Source: Rubrivivax sp.
GTDB lineage: Bacteria; Pseudomonadota; Gammaproteobacteria; Burkholderiales; Burkholderiaceae_C
NCBI GenBank assembly: GCA_027484825.1
Contig: JAIXSE010000020.1
Span: forward strand, 20,579-84,578
Reading direction: 5' to 3'
DNA length: 64,000 bases
Shown: piece after piece, positions 51,918-60,511 of the stretch
Numbering within the stretch: position 1 is the stretch's first letter
How the letters are laid out: every line of letters begins with the position of its first letter
The notes under the pieces: model-generated
The model's input: only the letters and a program-made list of their open reading frames with translations
What the model was told of the DNA's origin: nothing
The model's database searches: none
Translations under genes and position numbers: made by a program

Positions 51918-53375
51918 ATGCATGACCTGACTTTCTACTGGCACGACTACGAGACCTTCGGCCGCGTGCCCCGCCGCGACCGTCCGGCCCAGTTTGCCGG
52001 CATCCGCACCGATGCGGAGCTCAACGAGATCGGCGAGCCGCTGATGGTGTATTGCCAGCCGGCCACCGACAGCCTGCCCGACCCCGAATCCTGCCTGCTG
52101 ACCGGCATCCTGCCCCAGACCTGCGCCGAGCAGGGGCTGCGCGAGCAGGCATTCGCCGCCGCCATTCACGCCGAGCTGTCCCGTCCGGGCACCATCGGCC
52201 TGGGCTACAACACCATCCGTTTTGATGATGAGGTGACCCGCTTCCTCTTCTGGCGCAATCTGATCGACCCCTATGCCCGGGAGTGGCAGAACGACTGCGG
52301 CCGCTGGGACCTGCTGGATGTCGTGCGCTGTGCCTATGCGCTGCGGCCGGAGGGCATCGAATGGCCGCGCCATGAGGACGGACGCCCGTCCTTCAAGCTG
52401 GAACATCTGACCAAGGCGAACGGCCTGGCCCACGAAGCGGCGCACGATGCGCTGTCCGACGTGCGTGCCACCATCGCGCTGGCCCGTCTCCTCCGCCAGA
52501 AGCAGCCCCGGCTGTGGGACTTCTGCCTCAAGCTGCGACGCAAGGAGGCGGTGTGGCAGGAAATCGGCACCCAGCGTCCCTTCCTGCATGTGTCCGGCAT
52601 CTATGGGGTGGAGAAGGGCTGCATCGCCCTGGTCTGGCCGCTGGCCTCGCACCCTACCAACAAGAATGAGCTGATCGTCTGGGATCTGGCGCACGACCCG
52701 CGTGAACTGCTGGACCTGGATGCCGACACCATCCGCCAGCGGCTCTACACCCGGCAGGACGAGCTGCCCGAAGGCGTGACGCGGCTGCCGATCAAAACGG
52801 TGCATGTCAACAAGTCGCCGATCGTGATTTCGTCGCTGAAGATCCTGTCGCCGGAGATGGCGCAGCGCTGGGGCCTGGACCTGACGCAAGGCCTGGCCCA
52901 TGCTGAGCTGCTGGCGCAGCGCGGGGGCGAGATGATGGGTCGTTGGGCGGAGGTGTTCCAGCGTCCCGCGTCAGGCGGCGAGGTGGATGTGGATGAAGAC
53001 CTCTACGGCGGCTTTCTGGGCAATGAAGACCGCCGGGCGCTGGAGCGTCTGCGCGGTCTCTCGCCCGAGGCGCTGTCGGAACGGGTGGCCCAGGGCAAGG
53101 TCGCCTTCGAGGACGCCCGGCTGGAGGAGTTGCTGTTCCGCTACCGCGCCCGTAATTGGCCCGATCTGCTCAGCGGCGACGAACAGGCTCGCTGGGAGAA
53201 ACACTGCGCCGACCGCCTGCACCTGGGCGCGGGGGGCGCTCAGACCCTGGCCGAATTCTTCGACCGCATCGACACCCTGGCGGAAGCCGCCGAGGCGAGC
53301 GAGGACGAGCGCGCACAAGAGATCCTGGCGGCCCTGTACGACTGGGCCGAGCAGATTGCGCCGCCGGCCCCCTGA
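51918..53375 (+). CDS. sbcB: Exodeoxyribonuclease I
   Basis: A 485-aa single-strand 3'-5' exonuclease. The DEDD catalytic residues begin with FYWHDYETFGRVPRRDRPAQ (Asp10, Glu12), continue with LGYNTIRFDDEVTRF (Asp about 107) and end with AAHDALSDVRATIAL (His and Asp about 181). An exonuclease I C-terminal domain follows. It acts in recombination and mismatch repair. The frame opens 20 codons earlier, but MHDLTFYWHDYE is the usual start. Confidence 0.94.
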   Translation: MHDLTFYWHDYETFGRVPRRDRPAQFAGIRTDAELNEIGEPLMVYCQPATDSLPDPESCLLTGILPQTCAEQGLREQAFAAAIHAELSRPGTIGLGYNTIRFDDEVTRFLFWRNLIDPYAREWQNDCGRWDLLDVVRCAYALRPEGIEWPRHEDGRPSFKLEHLTKANGLAHEAAHDALSDVRATIALARLLRQKQPRLWDFCLKLRRKEAVWQEIGTQRPFLHVSGIYGVEKGCIALVWPLASHPTNKNELIVWDLAHDPRELLDLDADTIRQRLYTRQDELPEGVTRLPIKTVHVNKSPIVISSLKILSPEMAQRWGLDLTQGLAHAELLAQRGGEMMGRWAEVFQRPASGGEVDVDEDLYGGFLGNEDRRALERLRGLSPEALSERVAQGKVAFEDARLEELLFRYRARNWPDLLSGDEQARWEKHCADRLHLGAGGAQTLAEFFDRIDTLAEAAEASEDERAQEILAALYDWAEQIAPPAP

Positions 53376-53473
53376 TCGGGGCACGCCCATCACCGGGCTT
53401 CCCTGATTCGCCCAAAACAGGTACACATTCACCTGAGCATCAGGGCGCCGCAGCGCGCAGAGACGGAGACACC

Positions 53474-54418
53474 ATGCAGACCCCAGACGCCGCCGGCACG
53501 CCGGCTGATCTTGAACGTGGCGCAGCCCGCATGCGGGCCTTGCTGGTGCGGGCGCCGCTGGCGGTGGCCTTCACCTCAGCCGGTCGCTTCGAAGTGGCCA
53601 GCGAGCCGTTCAACCAGCTGTTCGGCCATGGCGACGACACCGACCTGGCCGGCGCGGACGTGAGTTCCGTGGTGGTCTCCGAAGCCGCTCACCAGGCGCT
53701 GCAGGCCCGGCTGGGAGCCGCGTTCGGGGGCGGCCGTCCGGTGGACGAGGAAGTGGAATTCGTGCGCCGCGACGGCTCCCGCTTCTGGGGGCGCCTGCAG
53801 GCGTCTCCGGTGCACTGGGAACAGCCGGCCGGGGAGGCGATGTGGGTGGTGGAAGACGTGTCCGCCGCCCGCGCCCAGCGCCTGCAGCCCACCTGGGCGG
53901 CCAAACATGACGTGGTGACCGAGCTGGCCAACCGCCGGGAAATGGAACGCCGCCTGGCGGACCATGTCGGCAGTCGGCGGCATGAACCGGTGTCGGTGCT
54001 GCTGGTGGATATCGACAAGTTCAGCGCCGTGGTCCAGGGCATGGGCACCGAGGTGGCCGACCATTTCCTCTACGGACTGGGGCAGATGCTGGTGACCAAG
54101 GTGCGGGCCTCCGACGTGGTGGCTCGTCTGGATGCGGACCACTTCGTGGTGCTGCTGCCCGACTGTGACCAGCACTACGCGCAGATCGTCGCGGAGAAGG
54201 TACGGTCGGCCGTGGCCTCCTTCCGGCTTCGCTGGGGCCTGCACCGGACGCGGGTGAAGGCCAGCGTCGGCGTGGTGCAGCTTCAGCCCACGCTGGATAC
54301 GGTGGAATCGGTGCTGGCCGCCGCGGGTCTGGCCTGCGCCGAGGCCAAGGCCGCGGGCGGGGACAGCGTGCGGGTCTTTGTCTCCAACGGCTCGTTCGAG
54401 GAACTGGCAGGGGCCTGA
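53474..54418 (+). CDS. PAS-GGDEF-type protein with a degenerate active site
   Basis: A 314-aa cytoplasmic protein. A PAS-like domain (about 20-135, with FVRRDGSRFWGRL) precedes a GGDEF-like fold: LTELANRR equivalent is VTELANRREMERRL, the metal-binding stretch is VLLVDIDKFSAV, and the active-site loop is RLDADHFVVLLP instead of the usual RxGGDEF. With Gly-Gly-Asp-Glu replaced by Asp-Ala-Asp-His it is unlikely to make cyclic-di-GMP and may instead bind nucleotide or protein partners. Separate from the sbcB gene by 98 bases. Confidence 0.8.
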   Translation: MQTPDAAGTPADLERGAARMRALLVRAPLAVAFTSAGRFEVASEPFNQLFGHGDDTDLAGADVSSVVVSEAAHQALQARLGAAFGGGRPVDEEVEFVRRDGSRFWGRLQASPVHWEQPAGEAMWVVEDVSAARAQRLQPTWAAKHDVVTELANRREMERRLADHVGSRRHEPVSVLLVDIDKFSAVVQGMGTEVADHFLYGLGQMLVTKVRASDVVARLDADHFVVLLPDCDQHYAQIVAEKVRSAVASFRLRWGLHRTRVKASVGVVQLQPTLDTVESVLAAAGLACAEAKAAGGDSVRVFVSNGSFEELAGA

Positions 54419-54473
54419 GGGCGGTCAGCGAACGCCTGAAACGAGAAATTGGGTGGGAAATCCCATTCTTTTC

Positions 54474-54500
54474 TCAAGTTCGACGCGCCGTGGCCGATAG
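54474..54500 (+). promoter_or_regulatory. Sigma-28 (FliA) promoter
   Basis: TCAAGTTC (54474-54481) and GCCGATAG (54493-54500) are separated by 11 bases, an excellent match to the flagellar sigma-28 pattern (TAAAGTTT-N11-GCCGATAA in enterics; TCAAG in pseudomonads and beta-proteobacteria). It lies 40 bases before the flagellar-rod-like gene. Confidence 0.8.
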
Positions 54501-54540
54501 CGACGGATAGAGTTCGAACTTAACTGCGAGCCACGCCACC

Positions 54541-54843
54541 ATGTCCACCAACAGCCTGTCGACCGTCTTGTCCGGCATTTCCGCCGCCAACGAACGTCTG
54601 CGGGCGTCCGCCAACAACATTGCCAACCTCAACACGGAAGGCTATCGGCGGGAACGGGTGGAAGCGCAGACCACGGACACCGGCGGCGTCAGCACCACGG
54701 TGACCAAGCTGCCCACCCCGGGCCAGGACCTGGCGACCGACGTGGTGGACCAGCAGGCTGCCGCCTACACCTTCATCGCCAACCTGAAGGTGCTGCAGAC
54801 GCAAGTGCGCGCGGAAGGCGCCTTGCTCGACATCCGGGTCTGA
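54541..54843 (+). CDS. Small FlgC/FlgG-like flagellar basal-body rod-domain protein
   Basis: A 100-aa protein. The N-terminus has the rod-protein signature (SGISAANERLRASANNIANL then NTEGYRRE, about 12-36) and the C-terminus the matching helix (VDQQAAAYTFIANLKVLQTQ, about 70-89). Only the two terminal helices are present, with a short middle, so it is shorter than FlgC (about 135 aa). It stands alone, outside any flagellar operon, behind a sigma-28 promoter, so it is expressed late with flagellin. Role unknown. Confidence 0.8.
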   Translation: MSTNSLSTVLSGISAANERLRASANNIANLNTEGYRRERVEAQTTDTGGVSTTVTKLPTPGQDLATDVVDQQAAAYTFIANLKVLQTQVRAEGALLDIRV

Positions 54844-54932
54844 TCATCCGGGTCTGATCGGCCGCCGTTTCAGCAGGGCCCCCGTTCAGGTCCGCAGGTC
54901 CTCGCGCGCGGCGCTCGTCTGACCCTTCCGAT

Positions 54933-56912
54933 TCAATCCGTCAGTTCAAACAGCGCCGACCCGTCGCCGTTGTCCCGCACCAGTCGCACCGGCGTGCCTG
55001 CGCCCAGGCGGGCCACGGCACCCGCGCCGGACAGGAATTGCAGCTTCACACCCGGCACAGGCCGGATCTTCCAGGACGGTGCCAGGCCTCCCCGGTCGGC
55101 CGACGGTTGCGCGGCCAGGTCTCGAGCCAGGGCTTCGCGGGTTTCATCCGGCGCATCCACCACCACCTTGTCGGCGCCCAGCGCCGGGAAGTGCCCGCCG
55201 CCATAGGCCCGGTAGTTGTTGGTCACCACCAGGAAGGTGGCCTGGTCGTCCAGCGGCTGGCCACGCCAGCTCAGGTTCACCACCCGGTGGCTGTCCGCCG
55301 CTGGTCGGCCGTCCTTGTCGAAACGGGCGGGCTGGGTGAGGTCCAGTTCATACCGCAGCGCGTCGTCCGCGCCCCACATCATGTCGAAGTTGAAGCCGGG
55401 ATAGCCGGTGTCCAGCACGGCCTGCTCGGCCGGGCCGGCGGGGTCGATGCGGCGGAACTGGCCGGCCGACATTTCCAGCCAGTCGCGCACCTGGGCGCCG
55501 GTCAGTTTCACCACCTTGATGGTGTTAGGGTAGACATACAGATCGGCCACATGCTTGATGGCGATTGGGCCGGCCGGGATGTCGGTGTACTGGGTCCAGC
55601 CCTGGCGACCGCCGGACTTGAAGGGCGCCGCGGCTGACAGCATGGGCCACTGTGCCAGCGCCGTGCCCTGCACCGCACGCTGCGCATACCGCAGCTGGGC
55701 CTGGGCCACCAGACGTACCGCCAGGCTGTCCACCGTCTGGCCGAAGTAGCTGTGGATGGGAGTGTCGGTGTGGGCCACCTGGCTGCGCACGTGGTCCAAC
55801 GTGGCTTGATGCTCGGCGGCGATCACGGTGCCCGGCATCGGGTCGGCGTCCACCAGGGGCTGGCGACGCGCCGGGTCAAAGATGGGCCGCAACGACGCGC
55901 GGCTGTCGATCACCTGCCAGCGGCCACCCTTGTCGGACAAGCGCAGGTCCACGATACCCAGGTGATCTCCCCAGCGCCCCGGCATCACCGCAGGTACACC
56001 GAACAGCCGGCCTTTTTCCAGGTCGGCGCCGGGATAGCCCGCAAAGCCCGGGCCGGGGAATTCGGTATGGGCGTGGCCCAGCAGCAAGGCATCCACCCCC
56101 GGCACCCGGGCCAGTTGTGCGGCCATGTTTTCGGACAGGCGCGGGAGTTCCGCCTTTTCGATGCCGGTGTGGGCAATGATCACCACCAGGTCCGCGCCCT
56201 GGCGCCGCAGCGCGGGCACGGTCTCGCGGGCCACTTCCACCATGTCCCGCACCTGGACACGGCCGGTCAGGTTCTGGCGGTCCCATTCCAGGATCTGCGG
56301 GGGCGTCAGCCCCATCACGCCGATCTTGAGCGTGTGCTGGCGGCCTTGCTCGTCGGTGACGACGCGCTCCAGCATCACGCTGGGCACGAAGGCGTGACGA
56401 CGGCCATCGGCCTCCATCACATTGGCGTTGAGATAGGGGAAGTTGGCGCCGGCAATGGCCTGCCGCAGAAACGGCAGGCCGTAGTTGAATTCGTGGTTGC
56501 CGATGTTGGCGGCATCCACCTTCAGCAGGTTCAGCACCTTGTAGGCCGGGTGGACGTCACCGGCCTTGAGCGGATGCACGCGTGCGACCAAATCGCCCAG
56601 CGGGTTGCCTTGCAGCAGGTCGCCGTTGTCGAACAGCAGGCTGTTGGGCGCTTCGGCCCGGGCCTGGTGGATGAGGGTGATGGTCTTGGCGAGGCCAAAC
56701 TCCTGCGCGGGACGGTCCTGGTAGTAGTCGTAGTTCAGCAGGTTCATGTGGATGTCGCTGGTCTGCATCACGCGCAGACGGACTTCCGATGCATGAGCCC
56801 CGCTGGACACCGACAGCGCCAGCGTGACGCTGGCCAGGACCCACGCGGCGCGCAGCCCTCCGCCGAGCCGCTCACTCAGCCCCACAGGGGTGCCTGGCCG
56901 CAAGCCGCTCAT
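54933..56912 (-). CDS. cpdB: 2',3'-cyclic-nucleotide 2'-phosphodiesterase/3'-nucleotidase
   Basis: A 659-aa periplasmic enzyme with a signal peptide (hydrophobic AWVLASVTLALSVSSGAHAS, cut after AHA). The metallophosphoesterase domain carries MQTSDIHMNLLNYDYY (about residue 49), LLFDNGDLLQGNP, GNHEFNYG and LLGHAHTEFPG; the C-terminal 5'-nucleotidase domain has SAAAPFKSGGRQGWTQYTDI and TNNYRAYGGGHFPA. It releases nucleosides from cyclic or 3'-nucleotides. Its ATG overlaps the stop of the sulfoxide-reductase gene (ATGA), indicating coupled translation. Confidence 0.92.
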   Translation of the reverse strand: MSGLRPGTPVGLSERLGGGLRAAWVLASVTLALSVSSGAHASEVRLRVMQTSDIHMNLLNYDYYQDRPAQEFGLAKTITLIHQARAEAPNSLLFDNGDLLQGNPLGDLVARVHPLKAGDVHPAYKVLNLLKVDAANIGNHEFNYGLPFLRQAIAGANFPYLNANVMEADGRRHAFVPSVMLERVVTDEQGRQHTLKIGVMGLTPPQILEWDRQNLTGRVQVRDMVEVARETVPALRRQGADLVVIIAHTGIEKAELPRLSENMAAQLARVPGVDALLLGHAHTEFPGPGFAGYPGADLEKGRLFGVPAVMPGRWGDHLGIVDLRLSDKGGRWQVIDSRASLRPIFDPARRQPLVDADPMPGTVIAAEHQATLDHVRSQVAHTDTPIHSYFGQTVDSLAVRLVAQAQLRYAQRAVQGTALAQWPMLSAAAPFKSGGRQGWTQYTDIPAGPIAIKHVADLYVYPNTIKVVKLTGAQVRDWLEMSAGQFRRIDPAGPAEQAVLDTGYPGFNFDMMWGADDALRYELDLTQPARFDKDGRPAADSHRVVNLSWRGQPLDDQATFLVVTNNYRAYGGGHFPALGADKVVVDAPDETREALARDLAAQPSADRGGLAPSWKIRPVPGVKLQFLSGAGAVARLGAGTPVRLVRDNGDGSALFELTD

Positions 56913-57424
56913 GCCCAGTCCGTGCCGTCGATCAGGGCGGTCAGCATGGCGCCGAAACCCGCCGCATCGTCCGCATCGAAACGGGACGGTTCGGGGCTGT
57001 CCAGGTCGAACACCGCCTGCAGACGGCCATTGGCGACCACCGGCAGGACCAGCTCGGAGCGGGACGCCGCATCACATGCGATGTGGCCGGGGAAGGCATG
57101 CACGTCTTCCACCAACTGGACCTCACGCGTGCGGGCCGCTGCGCCGCAGACACCCCGCTCGAACGGGATGCGCACGCAGGCCACCTTGCCCTGGAACGGA
57201 CCCAGAACCAGTTCCCGGTCGTTGGACGGGTTCACCAGGTAGAAGCCGGCCCAGTTCAGATGCGGCACGCTGTTGTAGACCAGCGCGGCGAACTGCGCCA
57301 GATTGGCGATGCGGTCCCGCTCGCCATGCAGGATGGCCTGGGTTTGGGCGAGGAGGGTGTCGTAGGAGGCGCGCTTGGCCTCGGGGCTGGACATGTCCAG
57401 CAGGGGCGTATGTTCGAAACTCAT
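56909..57424 (-). CDS. GAF-domain free methionine-(R)-sulfoxide reductase
   Basis: A 171-aa GAF protein of the fRMsr type. The three redox Cys are in VACVRIPFERGVCGAA (two) and HIACDAASRSE (third), with the catalytic one in the third or second position by family analogy, and the ending LDSPEPSRFDADD. It reduces free methionine-(R)-sulfoxide. The ATG at 57424 is preferred over a TTG six codons upstream, with AAGGA about 10 bases before. Translationally coupled to cpdB. Confidence 0.88.
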   Translation of the reverse strand: MSFEHTPLLDMSSPEAKRASYDTLLAQTQAILHGERDRIANLAQFAALVYNSVPHLNWAGFYLVNPSNDRELVLGPFQGKVACVRIPFERGVCGAAARTREVQLVEDVHAFPGHIACDAASRSELVLPVVANGRLQAVFDLDSPEPSRFDADDAAGFGAMLTALIDGTDWA

Positions 57425-57515
57425 GGAGGGATTGTCCTTCAAGCCTCGATCACCTCACCATCACCCGGAATAGTCGCGACGCTCCTTCAAGCGGTGGGGG
57501 CACATCCCCCATCCC

Positions 57516-57992
57516 TCATCCCCACAGCGCGGGCTTGTTCACCATCAGATAGAACACCCCAACGACCGCGATGAACGCCGGATACCCCAGCGCCTCCCAC
57601 CAGCGGGCATATCGCCAGTAGAGCGCAGGCAGCGGCTGCTGCGTCGCCACCGCGGCCTGCGCCATGGCCGACAGGCGCAGTTGCAGCCACACCACCGGCA
57701 GCCAGCAGGCGCCCGCCAGCAGATACAGCGCGATGGACAGCAGCAACCACGGCGCCGTCAGCGGCCAGCCCGCGATGGTTGCGAGCCACAGGCCGCTGAG
57801 CGGTTGAATGATGATGGCTGGCGTGGTGAACCACAGGTCGGCCTTGACCACCAGGCGGGCCACGACGGCCTGCGCGGCGATGGAGCCGCTGCGGTTGGCG
57901 AAGAACAGGTAGAAGGCGGTGCCGAATCCGGTGCCTGCCAGCAGGACGCTGGAGAGGATGTGCAGCCACTTGATGACGAGATAGGTGTTCAT
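57516..57992 (-). CDS. DUF2269-family membrane protein
   Basis: A 158-aa protein with four hydrophobic helices, starting LVIKWLHILSSVLLAGTGFG, with the His of the second helix region typical of DUF2269, and ending YLMVNKPALWG. It is the last gene of the GbsR-led operon on the minus strand. Function unknown; relatives accompany DoxX-like and SDR genes. Confidence 0.8.
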   Translation of the reverse strand: MNTYLVIKWLHILSSVLLAGTGFGTAFYLFFANRSGSIAAQAVVARLVVKADLWFTTPAIIIQPLSGLWLATIAGWPLTAPWLLLSIALYLLAGACWLPVVWLQLRLSAMAQAAVATQQPLPALYWRYARWWEALGYPAFIAVVGVFYLMVNKPALWG

Positions 57993-58021
57993 GTCGGTGA
58001 GGGGCCGTTACCCGTTACCCG

Positions 58022-58411
58022 TTACGCCGGCGCATCCTCATGCAGGATCAGCAGCAGCGCCGCAATCGGCACGTTCTTGGACAGGCGCCCCAGGGGATCC
58101 AGCCACAGCCCGGGCAGCAGCAAGGTGGCCACCACCGTCATGCCCAGCATTGCCAGGGCGGCCATGAGATAGACCCAGCGCCGGTGCCAGCGCCACATCG
58201 CCAGCCCCAGCAGAAGGTCGAGTCCGGCCCCGGCCAGGATGATTGGGACGATCCAGGGGGCCGACACCTGCGCGGCTTCCAGCAGGTGCCGTCCTTCCCC
58301 TTGCAGTTCAACGACGCTCACCAGCGCCGTCAGTAGCCACAGGAAGACCAGACTGGCGCGCGCCAGGCGCCGGGTCCGGCGATGCCGGAAGGGGGTCAGG
58401 CCGATCGCCAT
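58022..58411 (-). CDS. DoxX-like membrane protein
   Basis: A 129-aa protein with four hydrophobic helices, beginning at RLARASLVFLWLLTALVSV, and a helix-loop pattern like DoxX-like proteins (PF13781 type; GAGLDLLLGLAMW). Its start overlaps the SDR stop by 16 bases. Likely an inner-membrane partner in the operon; role not established. Confidence 0.78.
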   Translation of the reverse strand: MAIGLTPFRHRRTRRLARASLVFLWLLTALVSVVELQGEGRHLLEAAQVSAPWIVPIILAGAGLDLLLGLAMWRWHRRWVYLMAALAMLGMTVVATLLLPGLWLDPLGRLSKNVPIAALLLILHEDAPA

Positions 58412-59271
58412 GCCGCCTCCACGAAGCGCTCCAGCGGCAGCGGGCTGCGGCCGAGCACCTGAGCGAAGGCGGCCGCATCTCCCACGTTGTCCGACTGCAG
58501 CATGGCCAGGCTCTCGCTGCTCCAGGGCTGGAAGGAGAAGTGGTCGCCGATGAGGGCGCTCCAGCGGCTGGGGGCTTCCGGCAGCGGCACGACCAGCGAC
58601 TTGCCGTGGCCCAGCTGGCGACGCAGCTCGGCAATGAAGTCCGACAGCGACAGCGCCTGCGCCCCCACCGCCGTCACCAGTTCGGGGCCGCCATCCTGGA
58701 GCACCCGCAGCACGGCCTGGGCCACGTCCTGCACGGCCACCGGCTGGATGCGCGCCTTGAGCGCTGCAGCCGGCAGCACCATCACCGGCAGCCGCGCCAG
58801 ATTCATGAACAGCGCCGAACTGGCGCCTCCGCGGCCATACACGATGCTGGGGCGCACTACCGTGCCGTCCAGTTGCCCCTGAGCCCGCAGGCGCAGCAGC
58901 ACCTCATCCGCGGCCCGTTTGGTGGTGGCATAGCGGGTGTTGAACTGAGCCACGCCGTTGGCCGAGATCTGCACCACGCGGCGGATGCCGGCCTGAGCAC
59001 AGGCTTCGAACAGCGCCGCCGGGGCCCGGTGGTGCAGCGCTTCGAGCTTGCGGTCGCGGGTGTCGCGCAGGATGCCGACGGCATTCACCACCGCATCAAA
59101 GCCTTGGAGGCGAGGCAGCCAGTCGGACGCTTGCAGGTTCTGGCTGAAGTTGTGGCTGGCGGAGCTGGCTTCGGTCACCGACAGGCCGGCGTCGCGAAGC
59201 GTGCGCACGATTCGGCGGCCAATGAAGCCACTGGCGCCGCAGACCAGGACGGAGCGGGCAGGCGTACTCAT
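58396..59271 (-). CDS. NAD(P)-dependent SDR/epimerase-like protein
   Basis: A 291-aa atypical SDR. VLVCGASGFIGRRIVRTLRD (about residue 8-27) is the nucleotide-binding turn; VVNAVGILRDT (about 63), ISANGVAQFNTRYATTKRAAD (about 98-118, Tyr and Lys in the canonical spacing) and VVRPSIVYG (about 137) complete the fold. Close to complex-I NDUFA9-like or YfcH-like sugar epimerases. Its start overlaps the 26-aa ORF by 4 bases (ATGA), and its end overlaps the DoxX-like gene. Substrate unknown. Confidence 0.85.
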   Translation of the reverse strand: MSTPARSVLVCGASGFIGRRIVRTLRDAGLSVTEASSASHNFSQNLQASDWLPRLQGFDAVVNAVGILRDTRDRKLEALHHRAPAALFEACAQAGIRRVVQISANGVAQFNTRYATTKRAADEVLLRLRAQGQLDGTVVRPSIVYGRGGASSALFMNLARLPVMVLPAAALKARIQPVAVQDVAQAVLRVLQDGGPELVTAVGAQALSLSDFIAELRRQLGHGKSLVVPLPEAPSRWSALIGDHFSFQPWSSESLAMLQSDNVGDAAAFAQVLGRSPLPLERFVEAAWRSA

Positions 59272-59348
59272 GCTGCGGCCCCGCAGGAGGATTCGCAGCG
59301 GTCGTCTTCCAATCGTCGTGCATGCGGCACGCGGACGGGTTCACTCAT
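59268..59348 (-). CDS. 26-residue ORF coupled to the SDR gene
   Basis: On the minus strand an ATG at 59348 is preceded by a perfect CAGGAG (spacing 8) and encodes 26 codons with an Arg-rich start (RVPHARRLED) and two Cys (DRCESSC) before the stop. The stop shares ATGA with the SDR start, and the ATG lies 4 bases after the DUF393 stop. The arrangement indicates real translation, either as a small protein or to drive translation of the SDR gene. Confidence 0.6.
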   Translation of the reverse strand: MSEPVRVPHARRLEDDRCESSCGAAA

Positions 59349-59352
59349 GTCA

Positions 59353-59913
59353 TCACTCCTGATGGGGGGAAGGATTGGACCGGGCGGGGATGAGCTCGGA
59401 CGGTGGATCAGCGGACACGTCGCAGGCGCCATCCTGGCAGGCCGACGCCCCGGCCCGTCGCTCGGCGGCGCGGCGCAGCGAGGTCTCGAACATCAGGCGG
59501 GCCACCGGACGAGGAATGCGGTAGCGATTGCGGGCGAAGATGGGATAGGCCCAGTCCGCCAACTGCCGCAGGCCAGGCGCATTCATCAGCCAGGCCAGCC
59601 CTCGCAGCTTGGCGCCGGCATAGACCAGACGCAGCGCATCGGCGCCGCGCACCACCCGGCCATCGGCGCACTGCACATGCAGAAGCGCCATCAGCGCCGT
59701 CATGTCGGTGCCAGGGGGGAAGGCGGTGAATCCGGGCCTGGACACGTCTTCAAATTGCAGCAGACCGGCGGTGTTGCGCAGCTTCAGGTTGGTCATCTCC
59801 GCCAGGCAGATGGGACACTGGCCATCGAAGTAGATGGTGATCGGGTAGACGCCGCTGGCAGACAGGCCGCCTTGCAGGGCCGGGGACGTCTGGGCGGGGA
59901 TCTGACGGGTCAT
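59353..59913 (-). CDS. DUF393-family (thiol-disulfide-like) protein
   Basis: A 186-aa protein of the DCC-motif family: ITIYFDGQCPICLAEM (about residue 25-40) carries the CxxC, followed by ALMALLHVQCADGRVVRGAD and a membrane-proximal helix. It resembles thioredoxin-like redox proteins. The frame opens at 60024, but the ATG at 59913 gives the usual N-terminus and clears the GbsR gene. The C-terminal 40 residues (with CQDGACD) are unusual and Cys-rich. Second gene of the operon. Confidence 0.82.
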   Translation of the reverse strand: MTRQIPAQTSPALQGGLSASGVYPITIYFDGQCPICLAEMTNLKLRNTAGLLQFEDVSRPGFTAFPPGTDMTALMALLHVQCADGRVVRGADALRLVYAGAKLRGLAWLMNAPGLRQLADWAYPIFARNRYRIPRPVARLMFETSLRRAAERRAGASACQDGACDVSADPPSELIPARSNPSPHQE

Positions 59914-59962
59914 GACAATCTCCAGGATCAACGGTGGGGGCATTCGCAGGAGAGGGCGCCGA

Positions 59963-60493
59963 TCAAGGCTCCTCACGACGAACGAATCGCTGCACGCTGG
60001 CGCCGAGCTTGAGCACCTTCTCAAGCGTGGACGGGGACAGCCGCATCATTTCTTCGGACCACGCGCCCAGGGTCTGCATCAGCCGCAGGCATTCGCGCAC
60101 GCGCTCCTGCGTGTCGGCGGTCTCGCCCTTGAAACCTTCGTCCTCCACCAGGTCGGCCAGCATGCGCACGGTGGGGTCGAATTCGCGGTGCTTGCGTTCC
60201 CGCACCACGGTGCGGAAGAGCTCCCAGACATCGACCGAGGTCTCGAAGTAATCGCGCCGGTCGCCCATGAGGTGGGTGACCCGGACCAGGTTCCAACTGG
60301 TCAGCTCCTTCAAGCTGGTGCTGACATTGGACCGTGCGACCGACAAGGTCTCTGCAATCTGTTCAGCATTGAGCGGATGGCCGTGGAAGTAGAGCAGGGC
60401 ATGGATCTGCGCCACGGTGCGATTGACACCCCAGGCGCTGCCCATTTCTCCCCAGTGCAGAACGAATCGTTGAGCGGTGGTGCTGAGTTCCAT
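59963..60493 (-). CDS. GbsR/MarR-family transcriptional regulator
   Basis: A 176-aa winged-helix protein. FVLHWGEMGSAWGVNRTVAQ opens, GHPLNAEQIAETLSVARSNV (about 38-57) is the recognition helix-turn-helix, and TSWNLVRVTHLMGDRRDYFE the wing; the rest is helical for dimerisation. It heads the minus-strand operon GbsR, DUF393, 26-aa ORF, SDR, DoxX, DUF2269. A perfect palindrome (ACAGAAATTTCTGT) 20-33 bases before its ATG is the likely autoregulatory operator. The upstream ATG at 60541 lies inside the operator region and is not preferred. Confidence 0.88.
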   Translation of the reverse strand: MELSTTAQRFVLHWGEMGSAWGVNRTVAQIHALLYFHGHPLNAEQIAETLSVARSNVSTSLKELTSWNLVRVTHLMGDRRDYFETSVDVWELFRTVVRERKHREFDPTVRMLADLVEDEGFKGETADTQERVRECLRLMQTLGAWSEEMMRLSPSTLEKVLKLGASVQRFVRREEP

Positions 60494-60511
60494 GAGGCCG
60501 ACTTTATTCGT

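Noticed and set aside
58005..58026. Triple CGTTACC repeat in the DoxX/DUF2269 gap
   Set aside because: Three very short units, best explained by simple slippage.
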